DNA of 64,000 bases from contig NZ_CP061033.1 of the NCBI RefSeq assembly GCF_014490575.1, forward strand, positions 868,001 through 932,000, given 5' to 3'. Source of the stretch: Corynebacterium zhongnanshanii (lineage in GTDB: Bacteria; Actinomycetota; Actinomycetes; Mycobacteriales; Mycobacteriaceae). The translations under genes were made by a program, and so were the position numbers. Every line of letters starts with the position of its first letter. Position 1 is the first letter of the stretch. Below are positions 47,757 to 57,057 of this stretch, one piece after another. Below the pieces are notes generated by a model. The model saw only the letters and a program-made list of their open reading frames with translations. It was not told where the DNA came from and searched no databases.

Positions 47757-48629
47757 CTATTGTGGTGTGCGGGCTGGCCGAAGTGAAATCAGGCAGGCTG
47801 CCGCGCCGAGGATGATGCCGATGATGGTGAAGCCGCTGATGGCCTCGCCCAGCGTCACCCAGGCCATGAGGCTGGCGGTGGCAGGGATGATCGCAAACAG
47901 GATGGAGGCGGCGCGGGCGCCGGCGCGGTGAATGCACGCGGAGTACAAGGTGGTGGCTGCCACCGAGGAGATGATGACCATGGCACCAACGATGGCGAGC
48001 CCCCGCGTCCAGTCCTCCACGGGACCGGGCATGAGTATTGTTGCTAAAGCCGCGATCGGGATGGACGCGGTGATGGCTACGGCGGTGATGACGAGTGGGT
48101 TCGTGCCGCGCACAAGCCGTCCCTGGTAGATCCCTCCAACCGTGAGTCCGGCTAGTGCCACGCCCACGCCGATGAGCGGCAGCCCGATCGAGTGATCTTG
48201 CGCGATGCGTGGTGCGCAGGCACACACGACTGCTGCGAGTGCAAGGACAAGGGATACGACGCCACGGCGGTCTTCCTTAGACTGTCCCATCACCAGCAGG
48301 AGCACTGAGGTGGTGACGGGATTGAGGGCGATCAACAAGGACGCAAGGCCCGCGGAGACCCCTTCTTGGAGCGCCCAATACAGGGCGGTGAATTGTACAC
48401 CCTGGATCATGAGTCCAGCCACGGAGCAGTGAAGGAGTTGCTGCCGCGAGGGCAGCGGGATGCGCAGTGCTGCGACGAGTCCCCAGAGGACCACGGCGGA
48501 GGCGCTAAAGCGGAGAAGCAGGACCAGTCCGAAGGGCATGACTGCGACGGAGGCGCTGCCTAAGGGGTATCCGGCGGCGTAGGTCAGGATGGTGGCGATG
48601 GCGAGCCACACGGGAAGTTGTGCTTTCAT
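47757..48629 (-). CDS. EamA/DMT-family transporter
   Basis: A 290-residue protein with about ten hydrophobic helices arranged as two EamA repeats (ALYWALQEGVSAGLASLLIALNPVTTSVL; GARAASILFAIIPATASLMAWVTLGEAISGFTIIGIILGAAACL). It is likely an exporter of amino acids or other small metabolites. It is divergent from a LysR-type regulator gene 47 bases away, the classic layout in which the regulator controls the exporter. It is followed immediately by the unknown conserved gene. Confidence 0.92.
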   Translation of the reverse strand: MKAQLPVWLAIATILTYAAGYPLGSASVAVMPFGLVLLLRFSASAVVLWGLVAALRIPLPSRQQLLHCSVAGLMIQGVQFTALYWALQEGVSAGLASLLIALNPVTTSVLLLVMGQSKEDRRGVVSLVLALAAVVCACAPRIAQDHSIGLPLIGVGVALAGLTVGGIYQGRLVRGTNPLVITAVAITASIPIAALATILMPGPVEDWTRGLAIVGAMVIISSVAATTLYSACIHRAGARAASILFAIIPATASLMAWVTLGEAISGFTIIGIILGAAACLISLRPARTPQ

Positions 48630-48637
48630 GAGTCACG

Positions 48638-48643
48638 ATTGTG
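48638..48643 (-). promoter_or_regulatory. Possible -10 element of the EamA gene
   Basis: On the minus strand CACAAT ends 8 bases before the ATG at 48629, in the short divergent region shared with the LysR gene. Confidence 0.35.
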
Positions 48644-48664
48644 GTTGAGCGCCGCTGGGAGCAC

Positions 48665-48670
48665 TAGAAT
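48665..48670 (+). promoter_or_regulatory. -10 element of the LysR gene (leaderless)
   Basis: TAGAAT ends 6 bases before the ATG at 48677. The divergent EamA promoter lies within 25 bases, so both compete for the same short region. Confidence 0.5.
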
Positions 48671-48676
48671 GTCAAC

Positions 48677-49564
48677 ATGTCATTGACAATTGAGTGCTTG
48701 CGCAGCATGGAGGCTGTGGCGTCGTTTAATAATATGACCCACGCCGCCCAAGCCCTCGGTATCACCCGGGCGGCGGTGAGTGCCCACGTCAAGAAGCTCG
48801 AAGCGCAATTGGGATGCCAGCTCGTCAAACCCCTGGGGCGGGGGATCATGCTCACCGCCGATGGGGAAATCTTGGCGGCACGGGCACGCGACATCATTAC
48901 CCTGCACGACGATACGTTCCATGAGCTCGCCCCGCCTCACAGCAACGAACTGGTGATCGCCGCCACAGAGCACACAGCCCACAGCATTGTTCCTGACCTG
49001 CTGCATGCCCTTCGCGAGGCACAGCCACACCTGTCCTTCAGGGTGCGCCTGACCCGAAGCAGTAAAGCGCGCGATATGCTGCTCGACCAGCGGGCGGACA
49101 TCAGCCTCTTCCTACGGCACCACATGCCGGGAGCTCAACACGTGGCGGATCTTCCGTTGGAATGGGTGGGTGTGGAGGACTCACCACGGGATGCCATGGT
49201 TGCGTTCCACAGGCCCTGCGCGGTGCGGGACCAGGCAATGGCGCACTATCAGGCCCATGCGCCGGGCGGATCTGCCATGACCATTGTGAAGGAGTGTGAG
49301 GACTTGGCCAGCGTGATGCAGGCTGTGGCGCACGGGCAGGGGATCACGCCGCTGATCCGCACGATTCCCTGGAGTAAACCGTTTAAGACTGTGTCCTTGC
49401 AGCCTTCAGCGGGAGATACCGGGAATGCGGGGAATGCGGGCTACATCGGGCGCGTGCCCTTGTACCTCGCTACCAGCGCGCGTGTATCACGCGCCATGAT
49501 GCGCGAGATCCTCCACATACTGCGCCAAAGTCTCGGGCGCGTGGACCCGGGGTTGTCAAGCTAA
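48677..49564 (+). CDS. LysR-family transcriptional regulator
   Basis: A 295-residue LysR protein. The N-terminal winged HTH covers about residues 2-60 (ECLRSMEAVASFNNMTHAAQALGITRAAVSAHVKKLEAQLGC-type). The effector domain runs from about 90 (NELVIAATEHTAHSIVPDLLHALREAQPHLSFRV). A short Gly/Asn repeat (GDTGNAGNAG) sits near 253. It probably controls the divergent EamA exporter, as in LysE/LysG-type pairs. Its stop overlaps the convergent MFS stop by 3 bases. Confidence 0.92.
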   Translation: MSLTIECLRSMEAVASFNNMTHAAQALGITRAAVSAHVKKLEAQLGCQLVKPLGRGIMLTADGEILAARARDIITLHDDTFHELAPPHSNELVIAATEHTAHSIVPDLLHALREAQPHLSFRVRLTRSSKARDMLLDQRADISLFLRHHMPGAQHVADLPLEWVGVEDSPRDAMVAFHRPCAVRDQAMAHYQAHAPGGSAMTIVKECEDLASVMQAVAHGQGITPLIRTIPWSKPFKTVSLQPSAGDTGNAGNAGYIGRVPLYLATSARVSRAMMREILHILRQSLGRVDPGLSS

Positions 49565-51024
49565 TGCGCCGCGTGAGCCCCTCCGGACTTCGGGTTCGTG
49601 CGGAAGTACCAGGCGGTGATGCCGGCGAACGCTGCCATCGCCACCACCAGTCCAGCAATTGTTGATCCATACGCGCTGGAATAGGCCCCAGCCGCAGCGC
49701 CATTCTCCGCGCCAACGTGGAGGGCATCCATCCCCAGCGCACGCAGCTCCTCCGGAAGCCGCGTGCTGTACAGCGCCGGCACGATCGAGCCCGTCACGGC
49801 AATAGATAGCAGCGTGCCCAGCTCGTAGGACACTTCCTCCATGCTGGCAGCCATACCCGTGCGCTCCGGGGGAGCCGCCCCAATGATGGCTGTCGAGGCC
49901 ACGGACATGGTGAGGCCCGCGCCGATGCCTGTGATGATCAGTCCACCAATGAACGCGTAGAGGTGATCGCCACCTTCAGCGATCACCGCCACTGCCATGC
50001 CAGCGCCCATCGCCAGAAATCCTGTGACGATGATGTTTCTAAAGCCCCAGCGGTGCAGGTTCGCCCCGCCCAGGGCAGACATGGGAAGCGCCGAGAGCGC
50101 CACAGCAGAGATCACCAGGCCAGCCTGGAGCGGGCTGAACGCATCCACCAGTTGTAGCTTCTGCGTGGTGAGCATTTCCAGCCCCGCCATGCCAAACATC
50201 GCGCCGGCAGCCGTGACCACACCACCAGTGAAAATGGGGGAGCGGAAAATATCAAAGGTGAGCAGCGGATCTGCAAGCTTCTTCTGACGCTGAGTAAAGG
50301 CCCAGGCTCCCAGTACGCACAGGATCGCCGTGCCTAAGGCCAGCACCACATCGGGATGCGTGCTGGCCACAGATTTGATGCACAGCACCAGAGAGGACAA
50401 ACTCACCAGAGCATAGAGGGAGGACAGCACATCCCACTGCTTGTGGGGGTTCGGCATATTGGGTGGCGCCAACCACGTGGTCAGCGCAATCGCGATGAGC
50501 ACGATCGGCACGTTAATGAGAAAGACCGACCCCCACCAGTAATGCTCCAGCAGGAACCCGCCCACGGTAGGACCACTTGCTGCACCGACGACCGCGACAG
50601 AACCCCAGATGCCGATGGCCGTGTTGCGTTCAATCTCATCGACGAACGTCACGCGAATCAGCGCCAGCGTTGCCGGCATCATAATCGCTGCACCCAGCCC
50701 CAGGAACGCGCGGGCCACAATCAGGAATCCCGCGGAAGGAGCCACGGCCGCGCTCAAGGAGGCCAACCCGAATACGGTCAGGCCGATCAGGAACATCCTG
50801 CGGTGCCCCACACGATCGCCCAAGGTGCCCGTGCCCAGGAGCAGGCCGGCCAGCGTGAGCGCGTAGGCGTTGATAATCCACAACTGCTGGGTAGCGGTGG
50901 CGTGTAACTGCTCGCTGAGCGCGGGCAGCGCCGTATAGAGGATCGAGTTATCCAGGCCAATGAGCAGCAGCCCCAGGGATACCACGCCCAGAAAGGCCCA
51001 GCGTTGCCTGCGTGTTGTCTGCAT
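49561..51024 (-). CDS. MFS drug exporter, DHA2 (14-helix) type
   Basis: A 487-residue proton-driven exporter. The signature LDNSILYTALPALSEQL near residue 25 is typical of DHA2 proteins, followed by GTLGDRVGHRRMFLIGL (motif A) near 68 and ARAFLGLGAAIMMPATLALI near 105. Motif C (GPTVGGFLLEHYWWGSVFLINVP) is near 150. Relatives export quaternary ammonium compounds and antibiotics; substrates are not determined here. AGGAG lies just before the ATG. No adjacent TetR regulator is present. Confidence 0.92.
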   Translation of the reverse strand: MQTTRRQRWAFLGVVSLGLLLIGLDNSILYTALPALSEQLHATATQQLWIINAYALTLAGLLLGTGTLGDRVGHRRMFLIGLTVFGLASLSAAVAPSAGFLIVARAFLGLGAAIMMPATLALIRVTFVDEIERNTAIGIWGSVAVVGAASGPTVGGFLLEHYWWGSVFLINVPIVLIAIALTTWLAPPNMPNPHKQWDVLSSLYALVSLSSLVLCIKSVASTHPDVVLALGTAILCVLGAWAFTQRQKKLADPLLTFDIFRSPIFTGGVVTAAGAMFGMAGLEMLTTQKLQLVDAFSPLQAGLVISAVALSALPMSALGGANLHRWGFRNIIVTGFLAMGAGMAVAVIAEGGDHLYAFIGGLIITGIGAGLTMSVASTAIIGAAPPERTGMAASMEEVSYELGTLLSIAVTGSIVPALYSTRLPEELRALGMDALHVGAENGAAAGAYSSAYGSTIAGLVVAMAAFAGITAWYFRTNPKSGGAHAAH

Positions 51025-51040
51025 GGTCTCCTGCGTATCG

Positions 51041-52105
51041 TTAATCGTCGTGCGTCCAATCTCGAACGGTGCCCACCAGCTCTTCGATGATGTCTTCCAG
51101 CGTCACCATACCGATGATCTGCCCGTGTGCGTCTTCTACCGCGGCGATATGACTGGAGGTACGCCGCATGTCTCGCATCGCCACGTCGAAGTTCACTCCG
51201 GACTTCACGCGGATCAGCGGGCGCACATCAGACATATCCAGCACCGGATCCTGATCCGAAGTGCCATCCTCGGCCAGGTTATCCAGCATGTCCTTGATGT
51301 GGATATATCCCGTCCAGTGGCCATCCGCATCCGTGATGGGGAAGCGGGAAAACCCGGTCTCCGCCACGGCACGTTCCACGTCTTCCACCTTGATGCGCGG
51401 CCCGGTCTGCCGAATCGCATGGATTTGCGACAGCGGAATCAGCACCTCCTCTAAGGTTCGACGGGACGAGCCCAAAGCCTTATCCAAGCGGTTGGCCTCC
51501 GCGGGAGCGATGAGCCCCTCGCTGCGAGACTCGGCAATCATGGATGCCAATTCCGACGGCGATACTCGAGAATCCAGCTCATCCTTTTGCTCCACACCAA
51601 ACAGACGCAGCGTGTGGCGGGCAACCCAGTTGAGCATCACCATGATCGGATGCGCAATTTTCATAAAGAGAAGATGCGGCCCGACCAGGTATGTAGCCAC
51701 CGTCTCCGGACCGGCCAAGGACACATTCTTCGGCACCATTTCACCCAAAATGATGTGCAAAACCGTCACGATCAACAGGGAAATGGCAAACGCCACCGGA
51801 TGCAGAAGATTATCCGGCATACCCAGGGCATGGAACGGTCTCTCAATGAGGTGCGCGATCGCCGGTTCGCCGACCTTACCCAGCAACACAGAGGCCAACG
51901 TGATACCGAATTGTGCACCAGCCAGCATCATGGACAAGTCCTCAATCGCCGTCACGACCGATTGCGCCTTCCGGTTACCGGAGGCGATCATCGAATTGAG
52001 ACGATCCTTGCGGGAGGAAATCAACGCGAATTCCACAGCCACGAAAAACGCATTCACCGCCAGAAGAAACACGGTGAGAATTACGCCAAAGTAGTCACTA
52101 TTCAC
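51041..52105 (-). CDS. CNNM/DUF21-CBS membrane protein, short form
   Basis: A 354-residue protein. The N-terminal DUF21 (CNNM) membrane domain has about four helices (residues 5-190, starting ILTVFLLAVNAFFVAVEFALISSRKDR). Two CBS motifs follow at about 210-345. The C-terminal CorC_HlyC domain found in its neighbour is absent. The family is linked to magnesium/cobalt handling or membrane integrity; haemolysin is a legacy name. GTG 52105 was chosen because AAGGAGG precedes it; it overlaps the upstream gene by 8 bases. The pair matches Rv1841c-Rv1842c. Confidence 0.9.
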   Translation of the reverse strand: MNSDYFGVILTVFLLAVNAFFVAVEFALISSRKDRLNSMIASGNRKAQSVVTAIEDLSMMLAGAQFGITLASVLLGKVGEPAIAHLIERPFHALGMPDNLLHPVAFAISLLIVTVLHIILGEMVPKNVSLAGPETVATYLVGPHLLFMKIAHPIMVMLNWVARHTLRLFGVEQKDELDSRVSPSELASMIAESRSEGLIAPAEANRLDKALGSSRRTLEEVLIPLSQIHAIRQTGPRIKVEDVERAVAETGFSRFPITDADGHWTGYIHIKDMLDNLAEDGTSDQDPVLDMSDVRPLIRVKSGVNFDVAMRDMRRTSSHIAAVEDAHGQIIGMVTLEDIIEELVGTVRDWTHDD

Positions 52106-53507
52106 CGCGATCCTCCTTACCGTCATCCAGATTCAACTCGCGCAATTCCTGCTCAGAGAGGGGACGCACCCGCGCCCGATCCACGCGGCGATTATCCATG
52201 TCCTGAACCTCAGCCACCCAGCGATTGGGCAACCCGGACTCAAAACCATCCATGAACTCCCGATCATTTTGCGGAAGCAGCACGCTATCACCCACGGACG
52301 GAATCCGTCCCAACGTGGACATAATCAAGCCACCCAAGGTTTCATACGGCCCCTCGGGGGCGTGGTAGCCCACCGCATCGGAGAGCTCATCCACGCGCAC
52401 CAATCCTGAGATCTCCCAGGACTGGCCGGCCTTGCGCACCTCGGCGTCCTCTTCCTTGTTATCGTGCTCGTCCCACACCTCGCCCACGATCTCTTCCACC
52501 ACGTCCTCAATGGTGACGATTCCAGACGTACCGCCGTATTCGTCGGCAACCAGGACCAGCTGAGAGCCCGCGCGTCGTACGTGGTTGAGCACGGCGTCGC
52601 CCCCCAAAGAATCGGGGACGGTGGGCACGGGTCGGCATAGATCCTTGACCATGGTCATGGCGCGACGCTCGGCGGGAACGGTCAAGGCGTCCTTAATATG
52701 AACGACGCCAATGGTCTCGTCCAAATCGCCGCGCACCACAGGGAAGCGCGAATGCCCGGACTCCCGAGCCATCTGGATCAGATCCAGCGCCGTGTGTTCC
52801 GCCTGCAAGGTCTCCACGGTGGATCGGGGAGTCATGATGTCCTCGGCAGTCGCCTCGCCGAAGCGCAGGGACTTCTCCAACACGGTGGCCTTTGACAAGC
52901 TAAAGCCGCCGGCGCCGGTGGAATTACGCACCAGGGCGGACAGCTCAGCCGGGGAGCGGGCAGACGCCAACTCATCGGCCGGCTCAATCCCAAGCTTGCG
53001 CACGATGGCGTTGGCAGTGGAGTTCAAGGCGTTGATGAACCACTTGAGGCACTTATTGAACGTCCACACGGCCAGCACCGTGGTCCGCGCGGCCGTCAAC
53101 GGCTTCGCAATCGCCAGGTTCTTCGGCACCAGCTCACCAAACACCATCGACAGGAACGTCGCAATGATCAGGGACAGGATCAAGGCGATGGCCATCGAGC
53201 TGTTTTCGGGAAGCCCGATGGCCTCCAGGACAGGGGTGAAGAACTGCGCCAGGATCGGCTCCGCCAAATAACCCGTGGCCAGCGTGGTCACCGTGATGCC
53301 CAGCTGAGCCCCAGACAACACGAAGCTTAAGTTTCCATGGGCACGTCGCACTAAGCGCGCCGTGGCGTCGTTCTTCTCCTTGACATGCTCATCGACGGTG
53401 GAACGTTCCAGCCCAGTCAGAGCGAATTCAATGGCCACGAACAAACCGGTCGCTGCTGTGAGCGCAACGAATCCGAGTAGGCCGACAATGGATAACACAA
53501 TATCCAT
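52098..53507 (-). CDS. CNNM/DUF21-CBS-CorC membrane protein, long form
   Basis: A 469-residue protein. The DUF21 membrane domain (VALTAATGLFVAIEFALTGLERS near residue 15; MVFGELVPKNLAIAKPLTAAR near 120) is followed by two CBS domains (about 215-345; EYGGTSGIVTIEDVVEEIVGEVWDEHD) and a CorC_HlyC domain at about 365-450 (GLIMSTLGRIPSVGDSVLL). It probably moves or senses divalent cations, perhaps as a heteromer with the downstream short form. Co-transcribed with the short form and closely following the helicase gene. Confidence 0.92.
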   Translation of the reverse strand: MDIVLSIVGLLGFVALTAATGLFVAIEFALTGLERSTVDEHVKEKNDATARLVRRAHGNLSFVLSGAQLGITVTTLATGYLAEPILAQFFTPVLEAIGLPENSSMAIALILSLIIATFLSMVFGELVPKNLAIAKPLTAARTTVLAVWTFNKCLKWFINALNSTANAIVRKLGIEPADELASARSPAELSALVRNSTGAGGFSLSKATVLEKSLRFGEATAEDIMTPRSTVETLQAEHTALDLIQMARESGHSRFPVVRGDLDETIGVVHIKDALTVPAERRAMTMVKDLCRPVPTVPDSLGGDAVLNHVRRAGSQLVLVADEYGGTSGIVTIEDVVEEIVGEVWDEHDNKEEDAEVRKAGQSWEISGLVRVDELSDAVGYHAPEGPYETLGGLIMSTLGRIPSVGDSVLLPQNDREFMDGFESGLPNRWVAEVQDMDNRRVDRARVRPLSEQELRELNLDDGKEDRGE

Positions 53508-53516
53508 CGCGCGCGG

Positions 53517-54935
53517 TCACCTCCCTTTATCCACCAACGAACGGACTGTAGTCACAAGCTCACTGGGTGTGACAATCTTCGGGGACACACCAGCCTTCGT
53601 CATCATCTTCACCGTGTCTTGCTGCACATCCTTGAACGTCAGCGTGACCACGGTACCTTCGCTGCCCGCACGAGCCGTGCGGCCAGCTCGGTGGACATAG
53701 GCTTTGTGCTCGGCAGGCGGATCGATGTGCACCACCAGATCCACGCCCTTGACGTCAATGCCACGCGCGGCGATATCCGTGGCGACGAGCACCTGTGCCT
53801 CGCCCGAGGCGAAGGCGGCCAGGGTCTTCTCTCGCGTGGACTGGCCCTTGTCGCCGTGGAGAGCCACGGCGTGCACACCACGACGGTTCAGCTTCTTCGC
53901 CTGCCGATCCGTAGCGTGCTTGGTGCGCATGAACATCACCGTCTTCACGCCGAGAGCACCCAGCTCGATGACCGCATCATTGCGCTCATCGCGGTCAGCC
54001 ATCACACCCAGCACGTGATCCATACGATCCACCGTGGCGGTGGCCTCCCCGGTGGAATGGGTTACCGGATCCTTCATGTACTTGTTGACCAGCACCTGCA
54101 CATCGCCATCGAGGGTGGCGGAGAACAACAGATGCTGAGCTTCGGGGTCAATCAAGTCCATCAGGCGGGTGACTTGGGGAAGAAAGCCCATGTCCGCCAT
54201 CTGATCGGCCTCGTCAATCGCCACCACAGACACAGCGTCAAAGCTTAAGATCTTCTGATCAATCAGATCCTGGGCACGTCCCGGCGTGGCCACCAGAATG
54301 TCCACGGGTCGTGCCAGGGCCGTGATATTCCGGGAAATCTTCACGCCACCCACCACGTCAAGAACACGCTGGCCCGCCGCATGTGCAATGGGCTCCAGGC
54401 GCTGACGGATCTGCGTGGCCAGCTCTCGGGTCGGGGCCAGCACCAGAGCGCGCGGTGCACGTGGGGCAGAGGCGCCGCCCTGCAGTCGGGCCACCATCGG
54501 CACGCCAAAGGTGAAGGTTTTGCCGGAACCCGTAGGCCCACGGCCCAAAATGTCGCGGCCCTCCAAGGCCTGGGGGATCGCCGCTTTTTGGATGGGGAAA
54601 GGATGCTGGGCGCCTTCCGACGCCAGAGCCTTCGCCAGCTCGTGGGGCACTCCGAGATCCACGAAGGTCACCGAGGTGTCCGCCATCGTCTGTGTGGACA
54701 GCGACGCTGGCGTGGTCGCGGTAGACGCGGCGCGCGTGTTCGCGGAAGCCTGCGAGGCGGCGCGCTTGCGTTGCTGTGGCTTCTGAGTGTGCGTACGACG
54801 CTTCGACTGAGCCGAGCCAGAACCATGATTCTTCCGGCGCCCGCCGGAAGAATCATTAATCACGCGGCTACCGCGCCGAACCACGCGGCGCCGCGGCGAT
54901 GAACCAGAAGAACCGTCTGATGAGCCTCGGGGCAC
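53517..54935 (-). CDS. DEAD-box RNA helicase
   Basis: A 472-residue ATP-dependent RNA helicase. Residues 1-85 are basic, Ser/Arg-rich and low in complexity. The Q motif region is FVDLGVPHELAKALASEG...FPIQKAAIP, motif I GPTGSGKTFTFG near 138, motif Ia PTRELATQI, motif II DEAD in VVAIDEADQMADMGF near 240, motif III FSATLDG, and motif VI HRAGRTARAG near 440. It resembles RhlE and probably acts in RNA remodelling or cold adaptation. The GTG start directly follows the gnd stop, so it is likely read from the gnd promoter. Confidence 0.92.
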   Translation of the reverse strand: MPRGSSDGSSGSSPRRRVVRRGSRVINDSSGGRRKNHGSGSAQSKRRTHTQKPQQRKRAASQASANTRAASTATTPASLSTQTMADTSVTFVDLGVPHELAKALASEGAQHPFPIQKAAIPQALEGRDILGRGPTGSGKTFTFGVPMVARLQGGASAPRAPRALVLAPTRELATQIRQRLEPIAHAAGQRVLDVVGGVKISRNITALARPVDILVATPGRAQDLIDQKILSFDAVSVVAIDEADQMADMGFLPQVTRLMDLIDPEAQHLLFSATLDGDVQVLVNKYMKDPVTHSTGEATATVDRMDHVLGVMADRDERNDAVIELGALGVKTVMFMRTKHATDRQAKKLNRRGVHAVALHGDKGQSTREKTLAAFASGEAQVLVATDIAARGIDVKGVDLVVHIDPPAEHKAYVHRAGRTARAGSEGTVVTLTFKDVQQDTVKMMTKAGVSPKIVTPSELVTTVRSLVDKGR

Positions 54936-56405
54936 TTAAGCTTCAACCTCGCTACGGTCGCCAGACCACAAGGTATGGAAGCTCCCATCACGATCCACAC
55001 GCTTGTACGTGTGGGCGCCGAAGTAGTCGCGCTGGCCCTGGATCAGAGCAGCAGGGAGACGCTCGGCCCGCAGTGAATCGTAGTAGGACAGGGAAGAGGC
55101 GAACACCGGAACCGGCTGGCCCAGCTGGGTTGCGATCACCACAATCCGGCGCCAGGAATCAATCAGCTCGGTCAGCTCACCCTTGAAGTATGGATCCAAC
55201 AGCAGCGACGGCAGGGCAGGATCGGAATTATACGCCTCCCGGATACGGTTCAAGAACTTCGCTCGAATGATGCAGCCACCGCGCCAAATGGTGGCCAGGT
55301 CGCGCGGATCAACATCCCAGCCGTACTCATCGGAACCAGCCTTGATTTCATCAAAGCCCTGGGCGTACGCAACCAACTTGGAGGCGTAGAGCGCGCGGCG
55401 GACATCCTCCACGAACTGGTCCTTATCGATGTTCAAGGTCTCAAGGGTGGACAGCTCACCCGACGGTAAAGACCCGATGGTGGCGTTGCGCTGCTCCCGG
55501 GCGCCAGACAGCGCGCGGGCAAACACAGCCTCGCCGATACCCGTGGTAGGAATGCCCAGGTCCAGCGCAGCCTTCACCGTCCAGCGGCCCGTGCCCTTTT
55601 GTCCCGCCGAATCCACAATCACATCGACCAGCGGCTTGCCCGTGGCGGCGTCCACCTGAGACAACACCTCCGCGGTGATCTCAATCAGATAGGAATCAAG
55701 GTCGCCTTCATTCCAGGTCTTGAAGACCTCGGCAATCTCCGCGGGCTCCATGTTCGCCGCATAGCGCAGCAGCTGGTAGGCCTCGCCGATCACCTGCATG
55801 TCTGCATACTCGATGCCGTTGTGCACCATCTTGACGAAGTGACCAGCGCCATCAGGGCCGATGTGCGTCACACACGGGGTGCCATCCACCTTCGCCGCCA
55901 CGGACTCCAACAGTGGGCCCAGCGCTTCCCAGGATTCCGCAGGGCCACCAGGCATGATGGACGGACCATTCAGGGCGCCCTCCTCGCCACCGGAAATGCC
56001 AGCGCCCAGGAAATTGATCCCGCGCTGGGACATCTCGGCCTCGCGTCGGATGGTGTCCGTGTACAGAGCATTACCACCATCGATGATGATGTCGCCCTCA
56101 TCCATGGCATCGGCCAGCTGCTGGATCACCGCATCCGTGCCGGCACCAGCCTGAACCATGATCAACGCACGGCGGGGACGCTCCAGCGCAGACACGAATT
56201 CTTCGATGCTCTCCGCGGGAACGAAGCTGCCCGTGGAACCGAACTCCTCCATGAAAGCCTCAGTCTTGGCAGTGGTTCGGTTGTACACCGCAACGGTGTG
56301 TCCATTATTGGCAAAGTTCCGTGCAATATTGGCGCCCATCACAGCCAGACCCACCACACCAATGTGTGCTGACCCAACGGCGGAGGAATCGAAAGAAATA
56401 GTCAT
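54936..56405 (-). CDS. gnd: 6-phosphogluconate dehydrogenase, decarboxylating
   Basis: A 489-residue pentose-phosphate enzyme giving ribulose 5-phosphate, CO2 and a reduced nicotinamide. The Rossmann motif GVVGLAVMGANIARNFANNG is near residue 18, followed by YNRTTAKTEAF. The substrate-binding LGAGISGGEEGALNGPSIMPGG lies near 130 and the catalytic Lys in GHFVKMVHNGIEY near 190. Full length. Its start is preceded by a -10 eight bases away overlapping AGGAAAAC. It heads a minus-strand run with the helicase and the two CBS genes. Confidence 0.97.
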   Translation of the reverse strand: MTISFDSSAVGSAHIGVVGLAVMGANIARNFANNGHTVAVYNRTTAKTEAFMEEFGSTGSFVPAESIEEFVSALERPRRALIMVQAGAGTDAVIQQLADAMDEGDIIIDGGNALYTDTIRREAEMSQRGINFLGAGISGGEEGALNGPSIMPGGPAESWEALGPLLESVAAKVDGTPCVTHIGPDGAGHFVKMVHNGIEYADMQVIGEAYQLLRYAANMEPAEIAEVFKTWNEGDLDSYLIEITAEVLSQVDAATGKPLVDVIVDSAGQKGTGRWTVKAALDLGIPTTGIGEAVFARALSGAREQRNATIGSLPSGELSTLETLNIDKDQFVEDVRRALYASKLVAYAQGFDEIKAGSDEYGWDVDPRDLATIWRGGCIIRAKFLNRIREAYNSDPALPSLLLDPYFKGELTELIDSWRRIVVIATQLGQPVPVFASSLSYYDSLRAERLPAALIQGQRDYFGAHTYKRVDRDGSFHTLWSGDRSEVEA

Positions 56406-56413
56406 GTTTTCCT

Positions 56414-56419
56414 ATTCTA
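56414..56419 (-). promoter_or_regulatory. -10 element of gnd
   Basis: On the minus strand TAGAAT ends 8 bases before the ATG at 56405. AGGA lies between them, so the transcript may be leaderless or very short-leadered. Confidence 0.5.
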
Positions 56420-56487
56420 GCCTGAACGCCAGCAGCCATGGCTAGACTACGTGGCTAAGAAGTGTCACAGAAGAAAGGCAACACACT

Positions 56488-56991
56488 ATGGCACCGTCCC
56501 CAGATAAAGCAGAAGTGATGAAGCGCTTCCTGGAACTGTCGACCATCGCCAGCCAACGCGCACTGGACAGCTCTGAAATTGACGAGATCAATCAGTTTAC
56601 CGCCCTCGCTCCCACCCTGGACCGCACCTTGGGCGTGACCTACGTGGCAATTGAACCGAAGAAGCAGGTGCTCCGCCTTGAAATCGACGCCAAGCATCTC
56701 CAGCCCTGGGGCGTGACCAACGGCGGGGTCTACGCTTCCTTGGGTGAAACCGCGGGATCGATGGCAAGCTACATCGCTGCAGGCTCTCAGTCCGTTGTGA
56801 TGGGAACCTCCAACGAAACCCACTTCCTCCGCCCCTCTAAAGCAGGCGATGTCATCATCTCTACCGCCACTCCCGAAAACCTCGGGCGCACCACTCACCT
56901 GTGGCGCATCGAGCACGTCAACGAAGCCACTGGAAAAGTCTGCGCACTCACCTTCCTGAAGACAGCCGTGATGCCGAAGACGCGCTCCTAA
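56488..56991 (+). CDS. PaaI-type hotdog thioesterase
   Basis: A 167-residue hotdog-fold protein. The family pattern appears as HLQPWGVTNGGVYASLGETAGSMAS near residue 70, with catalytic-region Glu in LGET, and ETHFLRPSKAGDVIISTATPENLGRTTHLW near 112. It probably hydrolyses an acyl-CoA, for example aromatic or polar. The gene divergent to gnd carries the same annotation in C. glutamicum. AGAAAGG precedes the ATG. Confidence 0.9.
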   Translation: MAPSPDKAEVMKRFLELSTIASQRALDSSEIDEINQFTALAPTLDRTLGVTYVAIEPKKQVLRLEIDAKHLQPWGVTNGGVYASLGETAGSMASYIAAGSQSVVMGTSNETHFLRPSKAGDVIISTATPENLGRTTHLWRIEHVNEATGKVCALTFLKTAVMPKTRS

Positions 56992-56997
56992 CACAAC

Positions 56998-57025
56998 AGC
57001 GCCGCCACTCGATGCGGCGGCGCTG
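56998..57025. terminator. Hairpin between convergent thioesterase and ndh genes
   Basis: CAGCGCCGCC (56998-57007) and GGCGGCGCTG (57016-57025) form a perfect 10-bp stem with an 8-base loop. There is no strong T tract on either side. It is likely shared by both convergent transcripts. Confidence 0.55.
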
Positions 57026-57057
57026 TGAGGCCGGCGTCGGAGATTATAACAATCTCA

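Noticed and set aside
47752..48225. N-terminal extension of the unknown conserved protein (a 458-codon frame)
   Set aside because: The extension lies out of phase inside the EamA gene and is Arg/His-rich nonsense. The GTG at 47751 just after the EamA stop is the better start.
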